Below are positions 36,831 through 45,517 of a DNA stretch of 64,000 nt, in pieces. Within the stretch, counting starts at the first letter, position 1, and the number at the start of each line of letters is the position of its first letter. A program made the translations under genes and the position numbers. The notes beneath the pieces are model-generated. The model searched no databases and had not been told where the DNA came from. It saw only the letters and a program-made list of their open reading frames with translations. Origin of the DNA: an uncultured Paracoccaceae bacterium (GTDB lineage Bacteria; Pseudomonadota; Alphaproteobacteria; Rhodobacterales; Rhodobacteraceae); NCBI GenBank assembly GCA_913060475.1, contig CAJXSD010000008.1, positions 52,181 through 116,180 on the forward strand. Reading direction: 5' to 3'.

Positions 36831-37766
36831 TCAATGCCGTTCAATCAGCGCGGACATCGTGCCAATCATATCGGAGACGGCCTGTTTGAGCTGCAAGATA
36901 AACAGTTTTGTCGCCTGCGATTGGGTTGTGTACCCGGGGGTTAGAATTGACACACTGTTCGAAATTTTAGGTATAAAGCGTCGAAAGGTTAACACCGTTT
37001 GATCTGGCGATTGCAACAGATAACTGTAGGCCGTCACCATATCACAGACCATGGCACATTGACCGGCGGCCACAAATTGCAGTCCTGGCAAAAACGTCCG
37101 CAATTCAATGCGTTTGTTAAATTCACACCCTGCCGCGCGAAAGGCGGCTTCGGTCTGGACAGCGGTTCTGTGCTGATCAAACAAAACCGCCATGGGACGG
37201 CCTTGCAGGTCCTGCGGGGTGATATGATCCAAGCGGGCCAAGGGATCGTCGGATCGCAGCACGCAAACACAGTCTAAGTCAAAGTCGATTTGCCGGATCG
37301 ACGCACGCGGGTTGGGGGTTTCGGAAAATCCCACATCATACTGTTGTGACGCAATTAAATCTTCGATCATATCGGATGATCGCATAATCAATGACACCCG
37401 AAAATCTGATCTGTCTTGCAGAAATTTTGTCATGATTTGCGGCAAAAATATGCTGGATGCTGCGGGGTGGCAGGCCACCTTTAACGTGCCCGATTGCACG
37501 CGGCTGATCCGCTCTAGGGTGCGTTCGGCGCGTTCGATGCGGGTTAGGATTTCTTCGCACTCTTCCAGAAAAAAATAGGCCTCGGGCGTTGGGTTCAGTT
37601 TTCCTTGTGTGCGGGTGAACAATTGAAACCCCAACTGATCCTCAAGGGTTTGGATCATGGTCGAAACCGCAGGTTGGGTACGCCCAACAGCGCGGGCCGC
37701 TTGTGATATCGACCCCGATCGCATGACTTCGCGAAATGTGGACAGCTGGCGAAACGAAAGATGCAT
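36831..37766 (-). CDS. LysR-family transcriptional regulator
   Basis: A 311-residue LTTR: N-terminal winged HTH (FRQLSTFREVMRSGSISQAA, RTQPAVSTMIQTLEDQLGFQ), linker helix and a periplasmic-binding-like effector domain. It lies between eutBC (same strand) and the divergent TRAP operon, so it probably controls one or both. A palindrome with the LTTR spacing lies five bases upstream of its start (37771-37787). Confidence 0.9.
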   Translation of the reverse strand: MHLSFRQLSTFREVMRSGSISQAARAVGRTQPAVSTMIQTLEDQLGFQLFTRTQGKLNPTPEAYFFLEECEEILTRIERAERTLERISRVQSGTLKVACHPAASSIFLPQIMTKFLQDRSDFRVSLIMRSSDMIEDLIASQQYDVGFSETPNPRASIRQIDFDLDCVCVLRSDDPLARLDHITPQDLQGRPMAVLFDQHRTAVQTEAAFRAAGCEFNKRIELRTFLPGLQFVAAGQCAMVCDMVTAYSYLLQSPDQTVLTFRRFIPKISNSVSILTPGYTTQSQATKLFILQLKQAVSDMIGTMSALIERH

Positions 37767-37770
37767 AGGG

Positions 37771-37787
37771 CATAAACCAAATTTATG
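37771..37787. promoter_or_regulatory. LysR-type operator palindrome
   Basis: CATAAA-CCAAA-TTTATG is a perfect inverted repeat with the T-N11-A form bound by LysR-type regulators. It lies directly before the LysR start and 87 bases upstream of the TRAP small-subunit start, the classic place for an autoregulatory/activator site. Confidence 0.6.
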
Positions 37788-37873
37788 ATGTTAGAGATAT
37801 TATTAAATTGATTTTATGTCGATTGTCCAGTCTGATGCAAACCAGCGCGCAACTGACACGAGAATCCGACCGC

Positions 37874-38344
37874 ATGGACACACTGGCGAAATACATCCTG
37901 ACCGCATTGATCTGCATCGTGGCCTTGGGCCAATTTGTTCAGGTCATCACGCGTTACGTCCTGCAGGTGCCCGTTATGGGGCTTGAGGAAACGATGCTCT
38001 ACCCCACATTGTGGCTGTATATCCTGGGGTCAGTGAACGCATCGCGCGAAAACACACATATCCGCGCGAATGTTCTGGAAATATTTATCAAATCAGATCG
38101 CGGCCATGCGATTTTGGCCATCATTGGTGAAATTATCAGCCTGATTGTCGGACTGTGGTTGCTGTCATGGGCGTGGGATTACACCCGCTATGCCTGGCGC
38201 GTCTGGCGTGAAAGCCCGACCCTGTATATCCCCACATTCTATTCCGATGTCGCCCTGGTTTTGGGGATTGCGTGCATGATGATTTATACGACTATGCATT
38301 TGGTCAACCACGTTAAATCCCTGCGCGGCGGAGGCCAGTCATGA
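37874..38344 (+). CDS. TRAP transporter small membrane subunit (DctQ type)
   Basis: About 156 residues with four membrane helices (ILTALICIVALGQFVQVITR; TLWLYILGSVNAS; ILAIIGEIISLIVGLWLLSW; VALVLGIACMMIYTTMHLV). The frame is open further upstream; I chose the ATG at 37874 since it places a short tail before helix 1, but an ATG at 37835 cannot be excluded. It overlaps the large subunit by four bases. Confidence 0.82.
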   Translation: MDTLAKYILTALICIVALGQFVQVITRYVLQVPVMGLEETMLYPTLWLYILGSVNASRENTHIRANVLEIFIKSDRGHAILAIIGEIISLIVGLWLLSWAWDYTRYAWRVWRESPTLYIPTFYSDVALVLGIACMMIYTTMHLVNHVKSLRGGGQS

Positions 38345-39651
38345 TTGAAATCGCTCTGTTCGCTATTGCCATTTTGGTCATCACTTTGACGCTGGGGGTC
38401 CCGCTGCCCTATTGCTTTGGTGCGGCGCTGATGGTGATGTATTTTGTCGGTGACGTCACGATGAAGGGCATGATGCTGTGGGGGTTTCAGCAGATGGGCA
38501 ACCCCGTTTTGCTGGCCATTCCGCTGTTTGTTCTGGCCGGCACCGTCATGTCCGAAAGCGGGATCGCCGCATCGCTGTTGCGGTTTGTCAATGCCTTTAT
38601 CGGCCATGTGCGCGGGGGGTTAGGCGTGGTCGCGGCCGTGTCCTGCGCCGTGATTGGCGCGATTTCGGGTTCGGGTTTGACGGGGATCGCCGCTATTGGC
38701 CCATTATTAATCCCCGAAATGGAAAAACGCGGCTATCCGCGCGAATATGCAACCGCATTGATTGCCAATTCGTCCATTCTGGGTCTGTTGATCCCGCCAT
38801 CGGTCACGATGATCGTTTATGGTTGGGTCACAGATACATCCATTCTGGCCTGTTTTTTGGCAACCCTTGGACCGGGTCTGCTGATCATGGTGGCGTTTTC
38901 TGTCATCAACCTGGTCATGTCGCGCAAATTCAACCTGATTTTAGACGACAAACCCAACCTGTCCGAGCTTAGCAGCCAAGTGGCCAAGCGCGGCATACAT
39001 GCCTTTCCCGCATTGTTGATGCCTGTGATCATTCTGGGCGGCATTTATGGCGGTATCATGACCCCGACCGAGGCTGCGGCTGCCGCCGTGATCTATGCCA
39101 TCCCCGTCGGATTTCTGATCTACAAAGGGCTGCGTTGGCAAAATTTCCTATCCGCCAGCAAAGAGGCCGCAACGGCCGTGGGTGCGATCATGATGATGAT
39201 CCTGTTTTCCATGATCCTCAGCCAGATGTTCGTGTACGAAAGCATCCCCCAGCAGTTGGTACAGGGCATTTTTGCGATCACCGAGAACAAAGTGTTGTTG
39301 CTGATCTTGATCAATATCCTGCTGTTTTTGGTGGGCATGGTGGTCAATGATGTGACAGCGATCATCCTGATTGCGCCGCTGTTGTTGCCCTTGATGCAGG
39401 CAATTGGCGTCAGCCCTGTACAGTTCGCGGCCATCATGGGCGTGAACACGGCCATGGGCGGTGTGACCCCGCCCTATGCGTCGATCCTGTATCTGGGGGC
39501 GCGCATCGGTCAGGTCAAGGTGACCAAAGTCATCCCGCCCGCCATGAAATTGATTTTATTCGGATATGTCCCTGTGGTGTTTCTAACATCGCTTTGGCCC
39601 GACCTATCGCTGTTTTTGCCCCGTCTGTTTGGATACGACGTGGCCCCCTAA
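38341..39651 (+). CDS. TRAP transporter large membrane subunit (DctM type)
   Basis: 436 residues, about 12 helices, with the DctM core (GAISGSGLTGIAAIGPLLIP, LGLLIPPSVTMIVYGWVTD, MVVNDVTAIILIAPLLLPLM). It carries the Na+-driven transport path and works with the small subunit and the binding protein encoded next. Start overlaps the previous stop by four bases. Confidence 0.93.
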   Translation: MIEIALFAIAILVITLTLGVPLPYCFGAALMVMYFVGDVTMKGMMLWGFQQMGNPVLLAIPLFVLAGTVMSESGIAASLLRFVNAFIGHVRGGLGVVAAVSCAVIGAISGSGLTGIAAIGPLLIPEMEKRGYPREYATALIANSSILGLLIPPSVTMIVYGWVTDTSILACFLATLGPGLLIMVAFSVINLVMSRKFNLILDDKPNLSELSSQVAKRGIHAFPALLMPVIILGGIYGGIMTPTEAAAAAVIYAIPVGFLIYKGLRWQNFLSASKEAATAVGAIMMMILFSMILSQMFVYESIPQQLVQGIFAITENKVLLLILINILLFLVGMVVNDVTAIILIAPLLLPLMQAIGVSPVQFAAIMGVNTAMGGVTPPYASILYLGARIGQVKVTKVIPPAMKLILFGYVPVVFLTSLWPDLSLFLPRLFGYDVAP

Positions 39652-39689
39652 ACCCGCATGAATTTGTCACACAACAAGGAGGAAACAAA

Positions 39690-40688
39690 ATGAAACATGC
39701 TCTACTAACGACTGCAACCGCGGCGCTCATGGCACTGGGCAGCTATGCCAGCGCGCTTGACCTGAAAATGAGTCACGTGCGCCCCCAAGGTGCGACCATC
39801 GACACCGAACTGCGCGCCTTTTCCGCGGCCGTTGCGGATGCAACAGGCGGCAATGTCAACATCAACATTTTCCCGGCATCGGCCTTGGGCGATTACACAA
39901 CCGTGCAAGAACGCATCAGCGTGGGCGCAATTGATATGGCAACACAACCCGCGGCAACAGCCGCAGATCGCCGCATGCAGATCAGTTCATTCCCCTATAT
40001 GGCGGGCAACTGGGATCAGGCGCGCGCGGTCTACGGCCCCGGTGGCGTTGTGCGCGACGTGATGGTTGATCTGTACGCCAAACAGGATATCACGATGCTG
40101 GCCGCCTATCCCGTTTATTTCGGCGGTATCGCGTTGAACGTGGAAAACGCAAACCCGGGGTCCGTTGAACCAAACGGCATCAAGGTGCGCGTCCCCGGGA
40201 TCAAGAGTTTTCAGCTAACCGGCCAAGCCTTGGGCTATATCCCGTCCCCCATCCCGTTTTCCGAGGCCTTTACAGCCGTACAAACCGGCGTTGTTGACGG
40301 CGTGATCGGATCGGGGGCCGAGGGGTATTATGCATCCTTCCGCGATGTCACCAAAACATACATCCCCGCCAACACCCATTTCGAGGTGTGGTACATGATC
40401 ATTTCCAACGGCAGCCTTGCCGAGCTGTCCGCCGAAGATCAAGCCGCACTGAAAGCAAACGCAGCCGCCTTTGAAGCCACCCGTTGGGACGTGGCCGAGG
40501 CCGATCAGGGCCGCAATGAACAGCGTTTGGTTGACGAACTGGGCGCAACAGTTGCACAGCTGACCGATGCAGATTTGGCCGCAATGGCCGCCAAGGCCCG
40601 CGCCGAAGTGTGGCCCGCGGTCCTAGAGGATGTTGGCGCAGAATGGGGTCAAGCGATCCTGGATCAGGTTGCAGCGGCAGCAAATTGA
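39690..40688 (+). CDS. TRAP transporter solute-binding protein (DctP type)
   Basis: A 332-residue periplasmic protein: signal peptide ending SYASA/LD (~1-21), then LKMSHVRPQGATIDTELRAF. KVRVPGIKSF holds the conserved ligand-binding arginine of DctP proteins, so the ligand probably has a carboxylate. AAGGAGG precedes the ATG at 39690. Ligand unknown; the downstream dehydrogenase genes suggest an amino acid or related compound. Confidence 0.92.
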   Translation: MKHALLTTATAALMALGSYASALDLKMSHVRPQGATIDTELRAFSAAVADATGGNVNINIFPASALGDYTTVQERISVGAIDMATQPAATAADRRMQISSFPYMAGNWDQARAVYGPGGVVRDVMVDLYAKQDITMLAAYPVYFGGIALNVENANPGSVEPNGIKVRVPGIKSFQLTGQALGYIPSPIPFSEAFTAVQTGVVDGVIGSGAEGYYASFRDVTKTYIPANTHFEVWYMIISNGSLAELSAEDQAALKANAAAFEATRWDVAEADQGRNEQRLVDELGATVAQLTDADLAAMAAKARAEVWPAVLEDVGAEWGQAILDQVAAAAN

Positions 40689-40705
40689 TCTAAGTCGATA
40701 AAAAA

Positions 40706-40733
40706 TGCAGGGGGGCAGACCCGCGCCCCTGCA
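40706..40733 (+). terminator. Hairpin between dctP-type gene and dehydrogenase operon
   Basis: TGCAGGGG (40706-40713) pairs with CCCCTGCA (40726-40733); no T-run follows. It probably stabilises the upstream binding-protein mRNA, giving more binding protein than enzyme, as in many transport operons. Confidence 0.5.
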
Positions 40734-40751
40734 CCTTAGCCGAGGTCACAC

Positions 40752-41852
40752 ATGGAAACGGATTATGCAATAATCGGCGGCGGCGTTGTTGGGCTGTCCG
40801 TCGCTTGGGGACTGTTACGCGCGGGCAAAACAGTCACCGTCATCGATGGCGATGATGGGTCATTCCGCGCCAGTCGCGGCAATTTCGGTTTGGTGTGGGT
40901 CCAATCCAAGGGCATGAACCAGCCCCGCTATGCGAAATGGTCCCAACAATCAGCCGGTCTATGGGCCGAATTTGCCCAAGAATTGGCGCATAACACAGGT
41001 CAGGCGGTCCCCTTGGAACAACGCGGCGGATATGACCTGCATTTTTCCGAAGAAAGCCTGCAAAAAACGGTCGATGATTACGAAGTACTGAAAGCAAAAC
41101 TTGATGGTGATTACCCATACGAAGTGCTGGGCCATAACGCCCTGCGCAAAGAGGAACCGCACATCGGCCCCAAGGTGGTCGGTGCGATTTTGCATCACCA
41201 AGACGGGCATGCAAACCCATTGAAATTATTGATGGCCTTGGCCGCCGATCTGCACCGTATGGGCGGACGATTGGTCAATGGCAAAACCGTATCAGACATC
41301 CAAAAACCCGATGGCTTTGACATCACCTGCAGCGATGGCACGCGCATTTCTGCAGCCAAGGTCATTCTGGCCGCTGGTCTGGGTGCCGCCACATTGGGCC
41401 CGAAACTGGGGTTTCAGGCCCCCATTCGCCCCCAGCGCGGACAGGTCTTGATCACCGAAAAACTGCCCAAGCTGATCAACCGCCCATCCCTGATTGCGCG
41501 CCAAGTGGACGAAGGCGGCATACAAATCGGCGCCACCAACGAAGAGGTGGGCCACAATGACCGCGTCACACAAAGCGGTCTATCGGGTCTAGCCGCCGAT
41601 GCCATCGCCGCCTATCCCGCATTGGCCAAGGCGCAATTGGTGCGATCCTGGGGTGCCCTGCGCGTTTTGTCGCCCGATGGCCTGCCCATTTACCAAGAAA
41701 GCCGCGACATGCCCGGCGCGTTTTTGGTCACCTGTCACAGTGGCATCACATTGGCCGCGGCGCATGCCCGCCTGTTGCCGCAGTGGCTGGAAAAATCCGA
41801 CCACGCCCCCAACCTTGAGGTATTCAGTGAAGACCGATTCAACCTTTCGTAA
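40752..41852 (+). CDS. FAD-dependent amino-acid oxidoreductase (DAO family), catalytic subunit
   Basis: A 366-residue glycine/D-amino-acid-oxidase-type flavoprotein: YAIIGGGVVGLSVAWGLLRA at the N-terminus, RASRGNFGLVWVQSKG (an FAD loop) and LPIYQESRDMPGAFLVTCHSG at the C-terminal FAD site. The next two genes are a [2Fe-2S] subunit and a second flavoprotein, the layout of multi-subunit dehydrogenases such as opine, hydroxyproline and HcnABC-type enzymes. It would oxidise an amine or amino acid to an imine and pass electrons on. Substrate unknown. Confidence 0.85.
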   Translation: METDYAIIGGGVVGLSVAWGLLRAGKTVTVIDGDDGSFRASRGNFGLVWVQSKGMNQPRYAKWSQQSAGLWAEFAQELAHNTGQAVPLEQRGGYDLHFSEESLQKTVDDYEVLKAKLDGDYPYEVLGHNALRKEEPHIGPKVVGAILHHQDGHANPLKLLMALAADLHRMGGRLVNGKTVSDIQKPDGFDITCSDGTRISAAKVILAAGLGAATLGPKLGFQAPIRPQRGQVLITEKLPKLINRPSLIARQVDEGGIQIGATNEEVGHNDRVTQSGLSGLAADAIAAYPALAKAQLVRSWGALRVLSPDGLPIYQESRDMPGAFLVTCHSGITLAAAHARLLPQWLEKSDHAPNLEVFSEDRFNLS

Positions 41853-42129
41853 CCTTGCGCCGCGCGACTGCGTGCCCGTGCAGTTTGACGGCGTCACCTA
41901 TGATTTGCCTTTGGGCGAAAATTTGGCGGCAGCCTTGCTGGCGGCAGGGGTCACATCATTTCGCGATACCCCTGTATCAAACAGCCCAAGGGGGCCATTT
42001 TGCATGATGGGGGCCTGCTTTGACTGTCAGGTGTCCATTGACGGGGTAATCACGCAGGCCTGCATGACCCAAGTTGGGGAAAACATGGTCATCGGCCGTC
42101 CAAATTATGAGGCATGGGATGACCTATGA
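41827..42129 (+). CDS. Small [2Fe-2S] subunit of amino-acid dehydrogenase
   Basis: A 100-residue ferredoxin-like protein with cysteines FCMMGACFDCQVSIDG and a later QACM, fitting a [2Fe-2S] cluster. The GTG at 41827 with GAGGT upstream is the likely start, 26 bases inside the DAO gene. It matches the small subunit (SoxA/HcnA-N-terminal type) of three-part dehydrogenases. Confidence 0.82.
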   Translation: MKTDSTFRNLAPRDCVPVQFDGVTYDLPLGENLAAALLAAGVTSFRDTPVSNSPRGPFCMMGACFDCQVSIDGVITQACMTQVGENMVIGRPNYEAWDDL

Positions 42130-43519
42130 TGTGATTGTCATCGGGGCGGGCCCCGCAGGACTGGCTGCGGCAACACAGGCCGCGCAGTTGGGGCCACGGG
42201 TTGCCCTGCTGGACGAACAACCCAACGCGGGGGGGCAAATTTACCGCGACGTCGACCGCGCATCCCAAACCCGGGGTGACATTTTAGGCCGGGATTTTAC
42301 CCATGGCCTGACCCTGACCCAGGCCTTGGCCAACAGTGGCGCAACCCATCTGCGCGGCGCAGTGGTTTGGTCCATCGAAAACGAATATGACGTCCTATAT
42401 ACCCAAAATGGCCGCGCCCAGCGGATCAGCGCCCCGCACATAATCCTAGCCACCGGTGCCATCGAACGCCCCATGCCGATCACAGGCTGGACATTGCCGG
42501 GGGTGATGACCGCGGGCGCAGGGCAAATCCTGTTGAAACAATCTGGCATTGTGGCGCAAGATGCGGTTTTGGTTGGATCGGGGCCCTTGCTGTATCTGCT
42601 GGCCACGCAAATGATCCGTGCAGGAACACCCCCGCAGGCCATGATCGAAACCCAAACCACCCGCGATTTCATCCAAGCCCCCTCCCATTATATGGGCGCC
42701 CTGCGCGGCTGGCGCTATCTGGCCAAGGGGCTGGGCATGCTGCGGGCCATCAAACGGGCGGGCGTGCAACGCTATAGCAGCGCACAAGACATCGAAATTA
42801 CCGGTGACACCCGTGCAACGGGGGTTCGGTTTCGTGCAAATGGGCGGTCCAAGACAATTCAGTGTAAAACGGTCTATCTGCATCACGGTGTGGTGCCGAA
42901 CACGCAGATTGCGCGATCCTTGGACATCCCCCATGTCTGGGATGAAACCCAGGGCTGTTTTGCGCCCAAATGCGATGACTGGGGTCAAACACAGCGCGAT
43001 GGTATTTTCATCGCGGGCGACAGCGCGGGGATCGGCGGGGCCAAGGCGGCAGAAATCGCTGGCCGTTTGTGTGCCCTGAAAATCGCCCAATCTATGGGGC
43101 GTCTGTCAGACCAAGATGCCATGCGCCATGCCGCGCCATTGTTGCGGCAGCGCGACCGCGAACGGGCCGCGCGCCCGTTTCTGGATCGCGCCTATCCGCC
43201 CTATGCCCCGGCCCTGTTGCCGCCAGATGACACGATCATTTGCCGGTGCGAAGAGGTCACGGCCGGCAAAATTCGCGATTACGCGCGCATGGGCTGTCTG
43301 GGCCCGAACCAGGCCAAGGCCTTTGGCCGCGCAGGGATGGGTCCCTGTCAGGGCCGGTATTGCGGGTTAACCGTGACGCAAATATTGGCAAATGAAAACA
43401 ACCAAACCCCGGATGACACCGGATATTACCACATCCGCCCGCCCCTAAAACCCGTGACATTGGGCGAATTGGCCCTGATGGACACAGACCCAGAAATCAA
43501 CAAAGGACCAAACACATGA
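42119..43519 (+). CDS. NAD/FAD-type oxidoreductase subunit with BFD-like [2Fe-2S] domain
   Basis: 466 residues: Rossmann loop VIVIGAGPAGLAAATQAAQL, second nucleotide-binding fold (AVLVGSGPLLYLLATQMI), FIAGDSAGIGGAKAAEIAG and a C-terminal BFD-like domain with IICRCEEVTAGKI, GMGPCQGRYCG (four cysteines). It is the large electron-transfer subunit of HcnB/opine-oxidase-like complexes. It starts at ATG 42119, overlapping the ferredoxin gene by 11 bases, and runs into the RidA gene (4-base overlap). Confidence 0.87.
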   Translation: MTYDVIVIGAGPAGLAAATQAAQLGPRVALLDEQPNAGGQIYRDVDRASQTRGDILGRDFTHGLTLTQALANSGATHLRGAVVWSIENEYDVLYTQNGRAQRISAPHIILATGAIERPMPITGWTLPGVMTAGAGQILLKQSGIVAQDAVLVGSGPLLYLLATQMIRAGTPPQAMIETQTTRDFIQAPSHYMGALRGWRYLAKGLGMLRAIKRAGVQRYSSAQDIEITGDTRATGVRFRANGRSKTIQCKTVYLHHGVVPNTQIARSLDIPHVWDETQGCFAPKCDDWGQTQRDGIFIAGDSAGIGGAKAAEIAGRLCALKIAQSMGRLSDQDAMRHAAPLLRQRDRERAARPFLDRAYPPYAPALLPPDDTIICRCEEVTAGKIRDYARMGCLGPNQAKAFGRAGMGPCQGRYCGLTVTQILANENNQTPDDTGYYHIRPPLKPVTLGELALMDTDPEINKGPNT

Positions 43520-43860
43520 TTGCACGGATGGAAACCAGCCAAAGGATGAGCAAGATCGTCAAACATAATGGTGTGGTCTATCTCTGTGGTCAGGTGGGCA
43601 GTGGCGACAGCGTAACCGAACAAACCCAAGATTGCCTAAAGCGCATCGAAACCCTGCTGGAACGGGCTGGATCCGGTCCGCAGTATATTTTGCAGGCCAT
43701 TGTGTGGCTGTCCGACATGGCCGATTTCGATGAAATGAACGCGGTCTGGGACGCTTGGGTCCCGGATGGCCACGCCCCCGCGCGCGCCTGCGGCGAGGCC
43801 AAACTGGCCCGCGATGTGTTAAAGGTTGAAATCATCATTACCGCCGCCTGCCGGCACTAG
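43516..43860 (+). CDS. RidA/YjgF-family imine deaminase
   Basis: 114 residues of the YjgF/Rid fold, with VVYLCGQVG, a central LERAGSGPQYILQAIVWLSD and ARACGEAKLAR (the conserved arginine that binds the imine carboxylate) near the C-terminus. Rid proteins hydrolyse reactive enamine/imine intermediates. It follows the dehydrogenase with a 4-base overlap, so it likely removes the imine that enzyme makes. Confidence 0.85.
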   Translation: MIARMETSQRMSKIVKHNGVVYLCGQVGSGDSVTEQTQDCLKRIETLLERAGSGPQYILQAIVWLSDMADFDEMNAVWDAWVPDGHAPARACGEAKLARDVLKVEIIITAACRH

Positions 43861-43940
43861 GTCCGCAGCCCCGTTTGCGGGCCTTGTGCATCTGGACAAT
43901 TCAGGGCATGACTGTGGCAGTTTAACGAAATTGTACTCAC

Positions 43941-44837
43941 ATGACCCAACCAGATGATAGCCCGCGAGGCTTGGCCTTTGCCGTAACCGCCTATGTGTTA
44001 TGGGGCGGACTGCCCCTCTATATGAAGGCCCTGTCCCACGTTCCCCCGACCGAAGTGGTGGCCCACCGCGTGTTATGGTCGGTCCCTGTTGCGGGGCTGA
44101 TCCTGATCATGCTGCGTCGAACCGGTGATCTGATCCAAGCCCTGCGCCAGCCGCGTATTCTGGGCATGGCCGCGCTGACGGCGGGACTGATTTCGGTCAA
44201 TTGGTTGACCTATGTCTATGCGATCGCCACAGATCAGGCATTGGATGCGGCCCTGGGATATTACATCAACCCATTGTTCAGCATTGTTTTAGGGTTTGTC
44301 ATACTGGGCGAACGCCTGCGGCCCGCGCAATGGGTGTCGATCAGTTTCGCGTTACTGGCGGTGATTGTTCTGACCTATGAATTGGGTAAACTGCCCTGGA
44401 TTGCGCTGGTTTTAACCGTGACATGGGGATTTTATGCACTGTTCAAAAAATCACTGCCCATCGGCCCAAACCAGGGATTTTTACTAGAAGTTATGATCCT
44501 GAGCCCCATTGCCATGGGCTATGTCGCCTATCTGTCATGGACAGGTCAAAACAGCTTTGCCACGCTATCTTGGGGCACATCTTGGTTGCTGGTGGGATCG
44601 GGCGCGATTACCGCGATCCCGTTGATTATCTATGCCAATGGTGCGAAATTGTTGTCGCTGACGACGATCGCAATGCTGCAATATATCGCGCCCACGTTTA
44701 TTTTCCTGACGGCACTGTTCATTTTCAACGAACCCTTTGGTTGGGAAAAACAGGTGGCGTTTCCGTTGATTTGGACGGCCTTGGCGATTTATTCGGGCAA
44801 TTTGATCTGGCGACGGCGCGCCGCTAGACGGGTTTGA
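43941..44837 (+). CDS. rarD: RarD-type EamA-family permease
   Basis: A 298-residue transporter with about ten helices. TAYVLWGGLPLYMKALSHVP at the N-terminus and ALGYYINPLFSIVLGFVILGERL (helix pair) are characteristic of RarD. Substrate unknown. Its 3' end overlaps the convergent ArsC-like gene by 14 bases. Confidence 0.88.
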   Translation: MTQPDDSPRGLAFAVTAYVLWGGLPLYMKALSHVPPTEVVAHRVLWSVPVAGLILIMLRRTGDLIQALRQPRILGMAALTAGLISVNWLTYVYAIATDQALDAALGYYINPLFSIVLGFVILGERLRPAQWVSISFALLAVIVLTYELGKLPWIALVLTVTWGFYALFKKSLPIGPNQGFLLEVMILSPIAMGYVAYLSWTGQNSFATLSWGTSWLLVGSGAITAIPLIIYANGAKLLSLTTIAMLQYIAPTFIFLTALFIFNEPFGWEKQVAFPLIWTALAIYSGNLIWRRRAARRV

Positions 44838-45120
44838 ATCCTAGGGTCAATTGATCATCGTCCTGCAAAATCAGCGGCCTTTTCATCACCGCTGGATAGG
44901 CCCGAATGATCTGTTCCGGGGACTGGGCACGATCCGCATCGGACAAATCACGCCATGTTTTTGATGACCGATTAACAATAGAATCACCAAATTGTGCAAT
45001 CGCGCGCGCCAACAACCCATCCTCTAACGGGGTGTCACGCACATCGACCAGCGTTGCATCGGGATAGTGTTTCTTGGCTTTGCGGCAGGTATCGCAGTTT
45101 TTCAGCCCAAATATATGCAT
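44824..45120 (-). CDS. ArsC/Spx-family thioredoxin-fold protein
   Basis: 98 residues with CDTCRKAK (CxxC at residues 9-12) near the N-terminus and RPLILQDDDQLTLGF at the end, the ArsC/Spx/MgsR pattern. No arsenic genes are nearby; a redox or Spx-like role is possible. Shorter than typical (~112-117), so the family member type is uncertain. Confidence 0.8.
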   Translation of the reverse strand: MHIFGLKNCDTCRKAKKHYPDATLVDVRDTPLEDGLLARAIAQFGDSIVNRSSKTWRDLSDADRAQSPEQIIRAYPAVMKRPLILQDDDQLTLGFKPV

Positions 45121-45310
45121 ATTTACACCTATTTTGTGAATTCCGCGCTTTTTATAGCGATTGCCCTTGCTTTTTCCAATGCGTAAACCACACTATACAC
45201 GTGACCACCGATATTAAGACCCTCCGACTTCTACCAAAGACGGGCGTTTTTATGCCGTTGTATCATGGGCCCCGCATTTCAGGGGTGACTAGTAGAAGGA
45301 GACACGGGAC

Positions 45311-45517
45311 ATGCCTACAGGCACCGTGAAATGGTTTAACACAACCAAAGGTTTTGGATTTATTGCACCCGATGACGGCGGCAAAGACGTATTTGTTCAC
45401 ATTTCAGCTGTTGAACGTTCTGGATTGCAAGGCCTGAACGAAAATCAGAAAGTCAGCTACGAACTGCGCGATGGTCGTGATGGTCGTGTAATGGCATCTG
45501 ACATCGCCGCTGTATAA
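45311..45517 (+). CDS. Cold-shock-domain protein
   Basis: A 68-residue CSD protein: [20 protein letters not shown] (RNP1) and [10 protein letters not shown] (RNP2). It binds single-stranded nucleic acid. A 190-base 5' region with a TATACA at 45194 suggests a long leader, common in cold-shock genes. GGAGACACGGGAC precedes the ATG. The gene ends exactly where the convergent metR-type gene ends. Confidence 0.95.
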   Translation: MPTGTVKWFNTTKGFGFIAPDDGGKDVFVHISAVERSGLQGLNENQKVSYELRDGRDGRVMASDIAAV

